Of a DNA stretch of 64,000 nucleotides, positions 26,290 to 34,012 are shown piece by piece (positions within the stretch are counted from its first letter, which is position 1; each line of letters begins with the position of its first letter). Both the position numbers and the translations under genes were made by a program. The stretch covers positions 186,001-250,000 of the forward strand of contig NZ_PYAS01000012.1 of the NCBI RefSeq assembly GCF_003014695.1. The letters run 5' to 3'. The DNA is from Dyadobacter jiangsuensis (lineage in GTDB: Bacteria > Bacteroidota > Bacteroidia > Cytophagales > Spirosomataceae). The notes beneath the pieces are model-generated. The model was not told the origin of the DNA. It worked only from the letters and a program-made list of their open reading frames with translations, and ran no database searches.

Positions 26290-26326
26290 AAAAAAAGCTC
26301 CCGGCGGCTTAGTGCGGGCCGGGAGC
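26290..26326 (-). terminator. Terminator hairpin just upstream of the phytase start
   Basis: GCTCCCGGC (26297-26305) pairs with GCCGGGAGC (26318-26326). Read on the minus strand it is followed by T7 (26296-26290). It lies between the beta-helix lipoprotein and the phytase start codon, so phytase expression may depend on read-through. Confidence 0.85.
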
Positions 26327-26341
26327 GGAATGAAGGAGAAA

Positions 26342-27619
26342 TTACTTGGTACCAAACGCCCCGATGTAGTCGGCAGGTGCGGGCGATTTGTAGGTTACGC
26401 CATTGATCACGAGGCCAGCGGCGTACAGGCGGGTAAAGTTGGTTTTACCTTTGCCCAATGCTGGTGAGCCGGCCTGTAAGTGGAAATCCCAGGCAGTATT
26501 GAACGCAGCATTTTTGTTGTCGGTCGTCAATGGATAGTTCACGAATTTTGGATCGTTATCACCCACTTTGGCGGACACGAGGTCATTAGCACCCTTCAAA
26601 ATCTCGACAGATGGCTGGAATTGCTTCACACCTTCTTCGGTAGCACCATAATACAATGTGTTGTTGATCACCGAACGGTCGTCCACCGATTTATCCACAT
26701 TCTCTTTCTTGATACCGAAGCGGTCGTTGGCCAGCAGGTTATTGTAAAGGTCCGCGCGAACCCCCTTTTCGAGCCATATCGAACCTCCTTTGGTAGTAGG
26801 TCTTCTCCAACCTGCATTGATGATGGTATTGTTGTAACCCACAATGTATGCCTGCGGAGAGCGGTCGCCGCTGTTAGAAAGCTTCAACGCATTGGTATTG
26901 GGGCTGTACACTACATTGAATGCCACATCGGCCTGTACGCCGGATTTGATGTTGATCGCATCGCCGCCCGATACGCCGGTCGTGTTGAAGGTATTGTTGG
27001 CGATGATCACCTTACCGCCTTCGATGTAGAAGCCGTCTTCATTGAAGTTGCGGATGATGCTGTTGACCACTACCAGCTTGCCATTGATATTGGGATAGTA
27101 AATGACAGGCACGTGCTCGCCGGGGGCGGCTTTGTACAATTTGGCTTTAACAGAGGGTGATTCTTCGGTCGTAACTGCACCGCCGTATTCGAGAATCGTG
27201 TTGCTCAATACGAATTCTGCCGATGTAGGAGCGGCGATCAGTCCGCCCCAGAGGTTGCCGAACAGATTCCCCGAGGTCTTCCAGGCATCAGGCACGGTGA
27301 ATTTTACGGGGGCAGCGGCAGTTCCCAGGCTGTACAGGTTTCCTTTCACCACCACTTCCGGCTTCACCACCGAGTCGCTGAAAAGTACCGTCACACCCTC
27401 CTCGATCGTGAGGGATTTACCTTCTGGGATTTGAAGGTGGCCCGTTACTTTGTAGGTATTGCCTTTGGTCCAGGTGCCGGAAACTTCACCCGATACCGAT
27501 TCCTCGGTTGGTTTTGGGCTAACGGGCGTAGGATCGGACTTATCGTCGCTGCAACCGGTGATCAGGAATGCGGCAAGCGCGGAAAGCATGAATAGCTGTT
27601 TCATTTTAGATTGGTTCAT
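26342..27619 (-). CDS. Right-handed beta-helix lipoprotein
   Basis: The 425-aa protein has a lipoprotein signal (lipobox LITGC, Cys at about 23; an alternative start is M6). A short linker rich in Pro, Ser and Thr follows. From residue ~60 there are repeating short beta-strand turns typical of parallel beta-helices: VSNSIIRN-like rungs such as GKLVVVNSIIRNFNEDGFYI, GKVIIANNTFNTTGVSGGDA and GYNNTIINAGWRRPTT. I see no pectate-lyase catalytic set, so an enzymatic role is unproven. Its place between a TonB receptor and phytase suggests substrate capture on the surface. Confidence 0.75.
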   Translation of the reverse strand: MNQSKMKQLFMLSALAAFLITGCSDDKSDPTPVSPKPTEESVSGEVSGTWTKGNTYKVTGHLQIPEGKSLTIEEGVTVLFSDSVVKPEVVVKGNLYSLGTAAAPVKFTVPDAWKTSGNLFGNLWGGLIAAPTSAEFVLSNTILEYGGAVTTEESPSVKAKLYKAAPGEHVPVIYYPNINGKLVVVNSIIRNFNEDGFYIEGGKVIIANNTFNTTGVSGGDAINIKSGVQADVAFNVVYSPNTNALKLSNSGDRSPQAYIVGYNNTIINAGWRRPTTKGGSIWLEKGVRADLYNNLLANDRFGIKKENVDKSVDDRSVINNTLYYGATEEGVKQFQPSVEILKGANDLVSAKVGDNDPKFVNYPLTTDNKNAAFNTAWDFHLQAGSPALGKGKTNFTRLYAAGLVINGVTYKSPAPADYIGAFGTK

Positions 27620-27643
27620 GAGATTTAAAATTTTGATGACTGA

Positions 27644-30400
27644 TTAAAACTTATAGCGTACGCCAAGCAGGTAGGAGCGCTGGTAACGGTCGCGGCGGAT
27701 GAGCGTCTTGCCGGGCAGGTCCTGGTTCGGGATATTGATATTGGAAGCACTCGTATTTTTCATGTACACTTCCATCGGTGTGTCGAGCAGGTTGTTGGCT
27801 TTCAGGAACACGCCGAGCCCATTGCGGAATGTTTTTTCGATAGAAGCATCCATTTGAATAAAACCTTTTTGCCAGAGGTCGTTGTCGAGGAACTGGGAAA
27901 CGGTATTGATGCGGTCGCCTGTGTAGCCGCCTGCCAACTGCGCGTCGATGCCGTTTTCCTGATTTTTGTAGAGTACCGAAAGGTTGGCCACATGTGCCGA
28001 CTGTCCGTAAAGCGGCCGCGTTTGCTGCACATTGATGGTTTCGAGATCGCCGCTCTCGTTGCGTATGCGCCGGGATTTGGGTGTGGTAATGCGCGAATGC
28101 GTGTAGGTGTAGTTGGCCTTGACCCCGAACTGCTTCACATATTTGATATAGTCGATTTCGAGTCCGTAATTCTTTGCATTTCCGAAATTACCCGGCGAAT
28201 AGTAAATGTCCTGTCCGCGGATAGCGTCGCGTTGGAGCGTGTATTCGATCGGATCTTTGATCATTTTGTAAAAAACGCCCACCATAAATTGCTCCGAAGC
28301 GCGTGGGAAGAGCTCATAACGCAAGTCGATATTGTCGGCAACGGCGCGTTTCAGATCCGGATTACCGCGTTCCTGGTATTCTTCGTTGACGATGCGATAA
28401 GGTACGATTTCGAAGAAGCCCGGGCGGTTGATCGAGCGGAAGTAAGAGGCGCGCAGGTTAATGTGGTCTTCCGGCTTGTATTTGAAGTGCAGGCTGGGAA
28501 GGAAATCGGTGTATTTCTGGTTCCCGCTCGGCCGGTCTTCACCAATTGAAAAGCGCATGGTATAGCCTTGATCGGTGTTCTCTGCGCGGACACCGCCGAG
28601 GATTTCCAGGTTCTTGGTTTCTGCTTTAAATTGTATAAAACCGGCTTTGATTTGTTCGGTCGCATCGTAGGTCAATGCGCTTCCTACCGAACCGCGGGGA
28701 TTCTGAATTGTCCAGCGGATCTGGGTGTAGTCGGTGAAATCCTTTCCGTATTCGGTAAACGGATCGGCGGGCCGGAGCTGGTAGTTATTGTAAAAATTAG
28801 AGCGCGATTTGTCGCGGAACAAGCCGCCCAGTGTCCATTCCAGCTGGGTAGAGCCTATGGTTGTGTTATAAGTCAGATTGAGGTAGGCAGACAGGTCACG
28901 GTCCGAATTGTGCTCCCAGCGCCGCGAGGCATCGCCTACGGTCGTTTTCTTTTCCTGGAAATTCTGCCGGATGCCCGTCAGCGGCACAGTCATGTTATCG
29001 GGAACCTCGTTGGTGGCTTTGGAATACACGGCCGACCATTGTAATGCCAGCGCATCGAGCAACTGGTGCTTGCCTTGCAATGTGCTGTTGAATATCTGCT
29101 GTTTGGTCAGTCGCGAGCGGGTAGAATAGCTGAGGGTTGCATTACCTGCCACCGGATCATAGCCGCCGATGGTGAGCTGGGTAGCTTTCACATCCCGTAC
29201 CTGCACATTGGTCAGGTTCATGAATGCGTTGTAAAACTGGATTTTGTGCTTCTCGCTAATGCGGTAATCTATTTTCGAGTGCAGCCCATACCGGATCTGT
29301 TGTTCCGAATACTGTCGTTCGCTCATTTTGGTAAGCGCTTCGCCGCGCAGGGTATCCACGGCTTCCGAATCGAAGAAGAGACTATTGCTTCCACGGTGGG
29401 TGTTCTGGTAACTACCGGCGAGCAGGACGCCCAGCTTGTCGTGCAGGAAGCGATTGCCGACCGCAATGCTGCCCAGCAGGTTGGGTGCAGGTGTTTTGAG
29501 TTTATAATTGACGGCAGCCGTCGAAAAATCGGTCGGGGCGGCATTGTACTGATTGCCATTTAGCTCATAGGGTGATTTGGATTGAATGCTTCTGAAATCA
29601 TAGCCCATAAACTTGCGGTCCATAAACAGCTCATTATAGCCCGTGGAGACATTGGCAGAAAAGGTCAATTTGTCCGGTGCATCTTTCATAACCATATTCA
29701 CCGCGCCGCCGATCGCGTCGCCTTCCATGGCGGGTGTGAGAGCCTTGTATACTTCGAGACGATCGAGGAGATCGGAAGGGAAAATATCCAGTGGTACGTA
29801 ACGGTATTTGTTATCGGGGCTCGGGATTTTTACACCATTCACGAGGGTGTAGTTGTAGCGTTTATCCATGCCGCGCAGGATCGCGTACTGGCCGTCTCCA
29901 TTGCTGTTGCGTTCGATGGAAATCCCTGAAATGCGCTGGATCACGTTGGCGACGGTGAGGTCAGGGGAAATCTGGATCGTTTTGCCGGAAACGATATTCA
30001 TCACCTGGCTCGCATTGCGCTCCATGAGCCGGGCGGTATTGTCGCTCGCACCATCCCGCTTGCCGTTGACGGCTACTTCTTCAAGTTTCAATCCGGCTGC
30101 GGCTTCCAGCGAGAGGTCCATTTGAATAACCTCATTCCCGCTGATCGCAAATTCCTTTTGAACTGGTGCATAGGAAATGTGGCGGACCGTGAGGCGGTAG
30201 GAGCCTTTTTGCAGGTTGGGGATCGAGAATGAGCCATCGAGCCCTGAAATGTCGTGCAGGTTAGTGCCTTCGATAGAGATTACCACACCCAATGCAGGTT
30301 CGCCCGTGGCTGCTTCAAGGAGCTTGCCTTTGAGAGTCCCCGCATGCAGGCAGGTAACTGTGAACAGTAGCAGGAGAGTATGTAGAAATTTTCGGATCAT
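27644..30400 (-). CDS. TonB-dependent receptor of the phytase locus
   Basis: A 918-aa outer-membrane receptor that is not SusC-like. The signal peptide ends near TCLHAG. A carboxypeptidase-D-like domain follows (GKLLEAATGEPALGVVISIE), then a plug with VANVIQRISGISIERNSNGD, ILRGMDKRYNYTLVNGVKIP and DLLDRLEVYKALTPAMEGDA. The barrel includes FLPSLHFKYKPEDHINLRAS and ends LLGVRYKF. There is no STN domain and no SusD. The two genes downstream encode a beta-helix lipoprotein and a phytase, so the cargo may be inositol phosphate or a phosphate-bearing product. The family as a whole also carries iron chelates and oligosaccharides. Confidence 0.92.
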   Translation of the reverse strand: MIRKFLHTLLLLFTVTCLHAGTLKGKLLEAATGEPALGVVISIEGTNLHDISGLDGSFSIPNLQKGSYRLTVRHISYAPVQKEFAISGNEVIQMDLSLEAAAGLKLEEVAVNGKRDGASDNTARLMERNASQVMNIVSGKTIQISPDLTVANVIQRISGISIERNSNGDGQYAILRGMDKRYNYTLVNGVKIPSPDNKYRYVPLDIFPSDLLDRLEVYKALTPAMEGDAIGGAVNMVMKDAPDKLTFSANVSTGYNELFMDRKFMGYDFRSIQSKSPYELNGNQYNAAPTDFSTAAVNYKLKTPAPNLLGSIAVGNRFLHDKLGVLLAGSYQNTHRGSNSLFFDSEAVDTLRGEALTKMSERQYSEQQIRYGLHSKIDYRISEKHKIQFYNAFMNLTNVQVRDVKATQLTIGGYDPVAGNATLSYSTRSRLTKQQIFNSTLQGKHQLLDALALQWSAVYSKATNEVPDNMTVPLTGIRQNFQEKKTTVGDASRRWEHNSDRDLSAYLNLTYNTTIGSTQLEWTLGGLFRDKSRSNFYNNYQLRPADPFTEYGKDFTDYTQIRWTIQNPRGSVGSALTYDATEQIKAGFIQFKAETKNLEILGGVRAENTDQGYTMRFSIGEDRPSGNQKYTDFLPSLHFKYKPEDHINLRASYFRSINRPGFFEIVPYRIVNEEYQERGNPDLKRAVADNIDLRYELFPRASEQFMVGVFYKMIKDPIEYTLQRDAIRGQDIYYSPGNFGNAKNYGLEIDYIKYVKQFGVKANYTYTHSRITTPKSRRIRNESGDLETINVQQTRPLYGQSAHVANLSVLYKNQENGIDAQLAGGYTGDRINTVSQFLDNDLWQKGFIQMDASIEKTFRNGLGVFLKANNLLDTPMEVYMKNTSASNINIPNQDLPGKTLIRRDRYQRSYLLGVRYKF

Positions 30401-30420
30401 CGCATCAATGTGTTAATGGC

Positions 30421-30452
30421 TTTCGGCGGTCGGCCGTCAGTCGTCAGCGGTT
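30421..30452. repeat. Single GGTCGGC-type micro-repeat block
   Basis: The block contains CGGCGGTCGGCCGTCAG and CAGCGGTTG. It is the same heptamer family as the right arm at 12395-12424, here without a visible opposing arm. It lies in the leader of the TonB receptor gene. Confidence 0.55.
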
Positions 30453-30537
30453 GTTTCGCTTGACGATGCGAAGGTGTGCAGAACAAACTCAGTGATCCAA
30501 ATCAGCCCCGTTAACAAAAGGGCAACAGGCAGTTTCG

Positions 30538-30565
30538 AAGCGTTACATCAAGGCAACAAGCGTTA
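30538..30565. promoter_or_regulatory. Direct repeat AAGCGTTA x2, candidate operator
   Basis: AAGCGTTA occurs at 30538-30545 and 30558-30565, a start-to-start distance of exactly 20 bp (two helical turns). It lies about 140 bp upstream of the TonB receptor start and fits a dimeric activator site. This is a pattern seen by eye only. Confidence 0.4.
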
Positions 30566-30590
30566 AATTTTTTATGCAACGTGTTATTGT

Positions 30591-30610
30591 CCAGGGATTT
30601 AAATCCCTGG
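30591..30610. other. Perfect 20-bp palindrome
   Basis: CCAGGGATTTAAATCCCTGG is fully self-complementary. It lies 50 bp past the stop of the TPR/HTH regulator and in the far upstream region of the TonB receptor. It could be an operator or the core of a bidirectional terminator, although no T-run follows. Confidence 0.6.
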
Positions 30611-30660
30611 TTCATGGCATTATGATTGCATTACCGTACTGTTAAGAAATCGTGAAGTGG

Positions 30661-32325
30661 CTAAATGGACTGGATATAGGCCGAAAGATTGTCGCCCGCT
30701 GCGAGGTTCAGCTTCTTGCGCAGGCGGTGGCGGATCACGCGCAGGCTGTCCTGGGAAATGCCGAGGAGCGTGGCGATATCGGTGGAAGTAAGGTTCATTT
30801 TGATCAATGCGATCAGTCGGAGGTCGTTGGCGGTGAGCGGGCCGGTTTGTTGTTGGAGGCGGTCGAAAAAAGACTGGTGTACCTGCTCGAATATCCCCCT
30901 GAACTCTTCCCAATGCTGGTTATCCTGCAAACCCTCGCCGATCTGTTCCGACAATGCTTTGATCTGTTTCCGCTGGTCGCGTTTATCGTCCTTGATCATT
31001 TCATCGAGCTTGGCGCGGAGGTCTTCCAACAGTTGGTTCTTGCGGATCACGTGCAGGGTGTAGCTGCTTAACTCCTGCGTTTTGGTTTCGAGCTGCTGTT
31101 TCAGGTGCTCTTCTTCCAGTTTTTTGTTTTTCAGCTCGACTTCCATCAACTGGTTTTGGGCTTCGTACACCTGCTTGTGCTGCGCGCGAAGCTTCTGTTC
31201 ATTCCGGATTTTGAGGCGCTGCCGGCTGATGATCAATGCCGCCACGACGATCACCAACACCACCACAATGCCCGTTGCAATGGAGATAAGCGTATCAATG
31301 CGCCGCGCCTGGGTCAGTTGTTCAATTTCATTATCCTTCTTCTCGATTTCGTACAGCGTTTGCAGCAATGCGAGCTGCTTGTTGCTCTCTTCGGAATAGA
31401 TATCGTTGAGCAGGCTGCGACTCAGTGTGAGGTAGTGGTATGCGCTATCGTTACGGGCGAGCAGGTTGTAGGCTTTGGAAATGTCATTGTAAGCGCTCGA
31501 AATCTGGTAGCGCTCGCCACTGGTTTGAGCTAGTTTCAAGCTCTGGAAACTGTATGCCAATCCTTCCCGGAACCTACCGGTTTTCCTTAACACATCGCCC
31601 AGGTTATTCACCACTTCTACCTGTGCACGTGCATTATGCGTCTGCGTGTTGAGCGTGTAAGCCCTGTTGAAATAGAAATGGGCCGAATCGTACTTTTCTA
31701 GGTCTTCGTAAATGCTGCCGATGTTTTCGTAAATCTTCGCGGCGCCGTCGGTATGACGGTCGAGCTGGTAGGATTGCAGGGCCTTGCGCTGGAAATAGAA
31801 TGCGCTGTCGTACATTTCGCGCTTTTCATAGAGGTGGCCGATGCGTCCGTAAATCTCCGCTTTACCTGATTCTTCCCGCAGGTTTTGGTAGATTTCCAGC
31901 GCCTCGTCATATTGTTTCCGGGCGAGTTGCGGTCGGCGGGTGCGGTAGTAGAGTTCACCCAGCATGTTTAGATTCCCGGCCAGCATCTTTTCCTGATCCT
32001 TTGCGCGGAATATCTTCTCTGCTTGCAGCAGATAGTCGAGCGATTGCGGGTAATGCCCTGAAATGAAAAGCAGCCTCCCGATTTGCTGTAAATAGCCCGC
32101 GGCTTCCACGTCATTATTCTTTCCGACGGCCGAATTGTAATTCGCTTTCAGGCCTATCAGCAATGAATCAGGGTTTTGCGGACTGGCCGGCATGTTGCGT
32201 TCCGGTTCCTGGGCAAATGTTGCTTGGATAAATATGCAGGAGATCGAAATGATCCACGCCGCAAGCAGGGTCATGCCGGGCAGCGTAGGAGAGGAGGAAT
32301 GCTTCTTGGCGCGGCCGGTATGCAT
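30661..32325 (-). CDS. Membrane-anchored TPR protein with C-terminal HTH regulator domain
   Basis: This is a transcription regulator type common in Bacteroidota. I prefer the ATG at 32325 (554 aa), because the earlier in-frame ATG overlaps a terminator hairpin. A signal or anchor segment (TLLAAWIISISCIFIQATFA) is followed by about six TPR units (for example QYDEALEIYQNLREESGKAE, FNRAYTLNTQTHNARAQVEV). A membrane span is near residues 348-370 (ISIATGIVVVLVIVVAALII), then a long coiled coil (KNKKLEEEHLKQQLETKTQE). The C-terminus has a LuxR-like helix-turn-helix (LTANDLRLIALIKMNLTSTD, then IATLLGISQDSLRVIRHRLR). The TPR part is likely periplasmic and senses a partner. It lies directly upstream, on the same strand, of the phytase locus and may control it. 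Confidence 0.85.
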   Translation of the reverse strand: MHTGRAKKHSSSPTLPGMTLLAAWIISISCIFIQATFAQEPERNMPASPQNPDSLLIGLKANYNSAVGKNNDVEAAGYLQQIGRLLFISGHYPQSLDYLLQAEKIFRAKDQEKMLAGNLNMLGELYYRTRRPQLARKQYDEALEIYQNLREESGKAEIYGRIGHLYEKREMYDSAFYFQRKALQSYQLDRHTDGAAKIYENIGSIYEDLEKYDSAHFYFNRAYTLNTQTHNARAQVEVVNNLGDVLRKTGRFREGLAYSFQSLKLAQTSGERYQISSAYNDISKAYNLLARNDSAYHYLTLSRSLLNDIYSEESNKQLALLQTLYEIEKKDNEIEQLTQARRIDTLISIATGIVVVLVIVVAALIISRQRLKIRNEQKLRAQHKQVYEAQNQLMEVELKNKKLEEEHLKQQLETKTQELSSYTLHVIRKNQLLEDLRAKLDEMIKDDKRDQRKQIKALSEQIGEGLQDNQHWEEFRGIFEQVHQSFFDRLQQQTGPLTANDLRLIALIKMNLTSTDIATLLGISQDSLRVIRHRLRKKLNLAAGDNLSAYIQSI

Positions 32326-32383
32326 GGCAGAAAGCGCTGGGTTAATTTCTCGCAAGTTACGGCGACGTGCCTGCATGAATGCC

Positions 32384-32413
32384 AAAAGCCATTGAAATAC
32401 ATCAATGGCTTTT
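32384..32413. terminator. Bidirectional hairpin terminator
   Basis: AAAAGCCATTGA (32384-32395) pairs perfectly with TCAATGGCTTTT (32402-32413) around a 6-nt loop. It has T4 at the 3' end on both strands and terminates xylA transcription on the minus strand. Confidence 0.85.
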
Positions 32414-32446
32414 GAAAATTAATATTGAGGTAACATTGCGTTAGTC

Positions 32447-33775
32447 TCAGATGAACCGGTTGATCAGGTTTTCGAGGTATTCCTGTTTACCGGAGATCGT
32501 TGCAGGCTCACCCTTAGTAGCCGCCAGGTCGAACAGGTCTTCCAGTTTCAAACCACCTTTTTCGAACTCTGCACCTTTGCCGCTGTCGAAGCTAGCGTAG
32601 CGGTTCTTACGGATCGTGTCGTAAGCTCCGTTTTGGATAATCTTGTCGGCGATCACCAATGCGCGTGCTACGGTGTCGATACCGCCGATGTGCGCATGGA
32701 ATACATCGTCCACATCCGTTGAGTTCCGGCGACGTTTGGCATCGAAGTTGATACCACCGCCTTGCAGACCGCCTGCATTCAGGATCACGAGCAATGCGCG
32801 GGTCCATTCGGCGATGTCGTTCGGGAACTGGTCGGTATCCCAGCCGTTCTGGTAGTCACCACGGTTGGCGTCGATCGACCCCAGGATACCGGCGTCGGCC
32901 GCTACCTGCAATTCGTGCTCGAAAGTGTGGCCCGCCAATGTAGCGTGGTTTACTTCAAGGTTCAGGCTGAAATCGGCCAACAGATCGTGCTGACGAAGGA
33001 AACCGATCACAGTTGCCGCATCGTAGTCGTATTGGTGCTTGGTAGGCTCGCAAGGTTTCGGCTCGATGAAGAACTTACCTTTGAAGCCGTTCGCACGGGC
33101 ATAGGCTACCGATATTTTCAGCATTTGTGCAAAGTGCTCCTGCTCGCGTTTCATATCGGTGTTCAGAAGGCTCATGTAGCCTTCGCGACCTCCCCAGAAT
33201 ACGTAGTTTTCACCTCCCAGGGCGATGGTAGCGTCCAAAGCCATTTTCACCTGCGCACCTGCGTGAGCAACGACGTCGAAATCAGGGTTGGTGGAAGCAC
33301 CGTTCATATAGCGGTGGTGTCCGAAAAGGTTGGCGGTTCCCCAAAGGAGTTTTACACCTGATGCTTTTTGTTTTTCACCCAAATAGGCAGTCAGTGCTTG
33401 CAGACGTTTTTCGTTGGTACGCACGTCGTCGGCGTAATCCACCACGTCTACGTCGTGGAAGCAGTAGTAAGGAAGACCCAGCTTGGTAATGAATTCGAAT
33501 GCTGCATCCGCTTTGTCTTTGGCGCGGTCTACGGCATCAGATTTTTTGTCCCATGGGTAAAAAAGCGTAGGTCCGCCGAAAGGATCCAGACCAGCGCCGC
33601 AGAATGTATGCCAGTAAGCCACCGCGAAGCGCAGGTGGTCTTTCATTGTCTTGCCGGCGACAACGCGGTTTTCGTCGTACCAGCGGTAAGCCAGTGGGTT
33701 GTCGGTTTCCGGGCCCTCGAAAGAGATCTTTCCGATACCCTTAAAATACTCCTGTTCTCCGAGTAGAATGCTCAT
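32447..33775 (-). CDS. xylA: Xylose isomerase
   Basis: The enzyme interconverts D-xylose and D-xylulose (and glucose and fructose more slowly) in the cytoplasm, using two divalent metal ions. At 442 aa it is the larger class II form. Signatures visible are YYCFHDVDVV with the catalytic His, NLFGHHRYMNGASTNPD, NYVFWGGREGYMSLLNTDMK, KFFIEPKPCEPTKHQYDYD with metal ligands, LNLEVNHATLAGHTFEHELQ, and DANRGDYQNGWDTDQFPND. A xylulokinase or xylose transporter gene is not nearby. It is closed by its own terminator and preceded by a 237-bp gap. Codon use is strongly biased, suggesting high expression. Confidence 0.97.
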   Translation of the reverse strand: MSILLGEQEYFKGIGKISFEGPETDNPLAYRWYDENRVVAGKTMKDHLRFAVAYWHTFCGAGLDPFGGPTLFYPWDKKSDAVDRAKDKADAAFEFITKLGLPYYCFHDVDVVDYADDVRTNEKRLQALTAYLGEKQKASGVKLLWGTANLFGHHRYMNGASTNPDFDVVAHAGAQVKMALDATIALGGENYVFWGGREGYMSLLNTDMKREQEHFAQMLKISVAYARANGFKGKFFIEPKPCEPTKHQYDYDAATVIGFLRQHDLLADFSLNLEVNHATLAGHTFEHELQVAADAGILGSIDANRGDYQNGWDTDQFPNDIAEWTRALLVILNAGGLQGGGINFDAKRRRNSTDVDDVFHAHIGGIDTVARALVIADKIIQNGAYDTIRKNRYASFDSGKGAEFEKGGLKLEDLFDLAATKGEPATISGKQEYLENLINRFI

Positions 33776-33840
33776 TGTAATGTAGTTAATCGTTTTTCTA
33801 ATGCTTTAACAAACCGGCCGATGTGGTATCGGGAAGAAAC

Positions 33841-33875
33841 CATTCTCCCTTTCCTCCATCCTCCTTTCTACCTTA
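33841..33875. repeat. Pyrimidine micro-repeat upstream of xylA
   Basis: CTCCCTTTCCTCCATCCTCC and flanking bases match the pyrimidine arm at 16351-16396. No opposing purine arm is seen within this gap. The rest of the gap (33776-34012) is AT-rich and holds the terminator of the next gene. Confidence 0.5.
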
Positions 33876-33951
33876 TTTATTTAATAAGTGTAAAATTGAC
33901 ATTTCATACTGCAATACTATGACTTTTTTCTGAAAAATTTGCAGTACCAAT

Positions 33952-33985
33952 AAAAAAGAGGAGCAGATTTAATTTCTGCTCCTCT
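33952..33985 (-). terminator. Rho-independent terminator of the PpiD-like gene
   Basis: AGAGGAGCAGA (33957-33967) pairs with TCTGCTCCTCT (33975-33985). On the minus strand T6 follows (33957-33952). Confidence 0.9.
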
Positions 33986-34012
33986 CAGGGTAAGTTTTTA
34001 AGCGGTTCTTGA

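Noticed and set aside
26278..26355. Longer phytase start overlapping the beta-helix gene
   Set aside because: It would translate through the terminator hairpin and place ~26 residues before the lipoprotein signal.
32326..32385. Earlier ATG of the TPR/HTH regulator
   Set aside because: It begins within the bidirectional terminator stem of xylA; the ATG at 32325 still leaves a complete signal segment.
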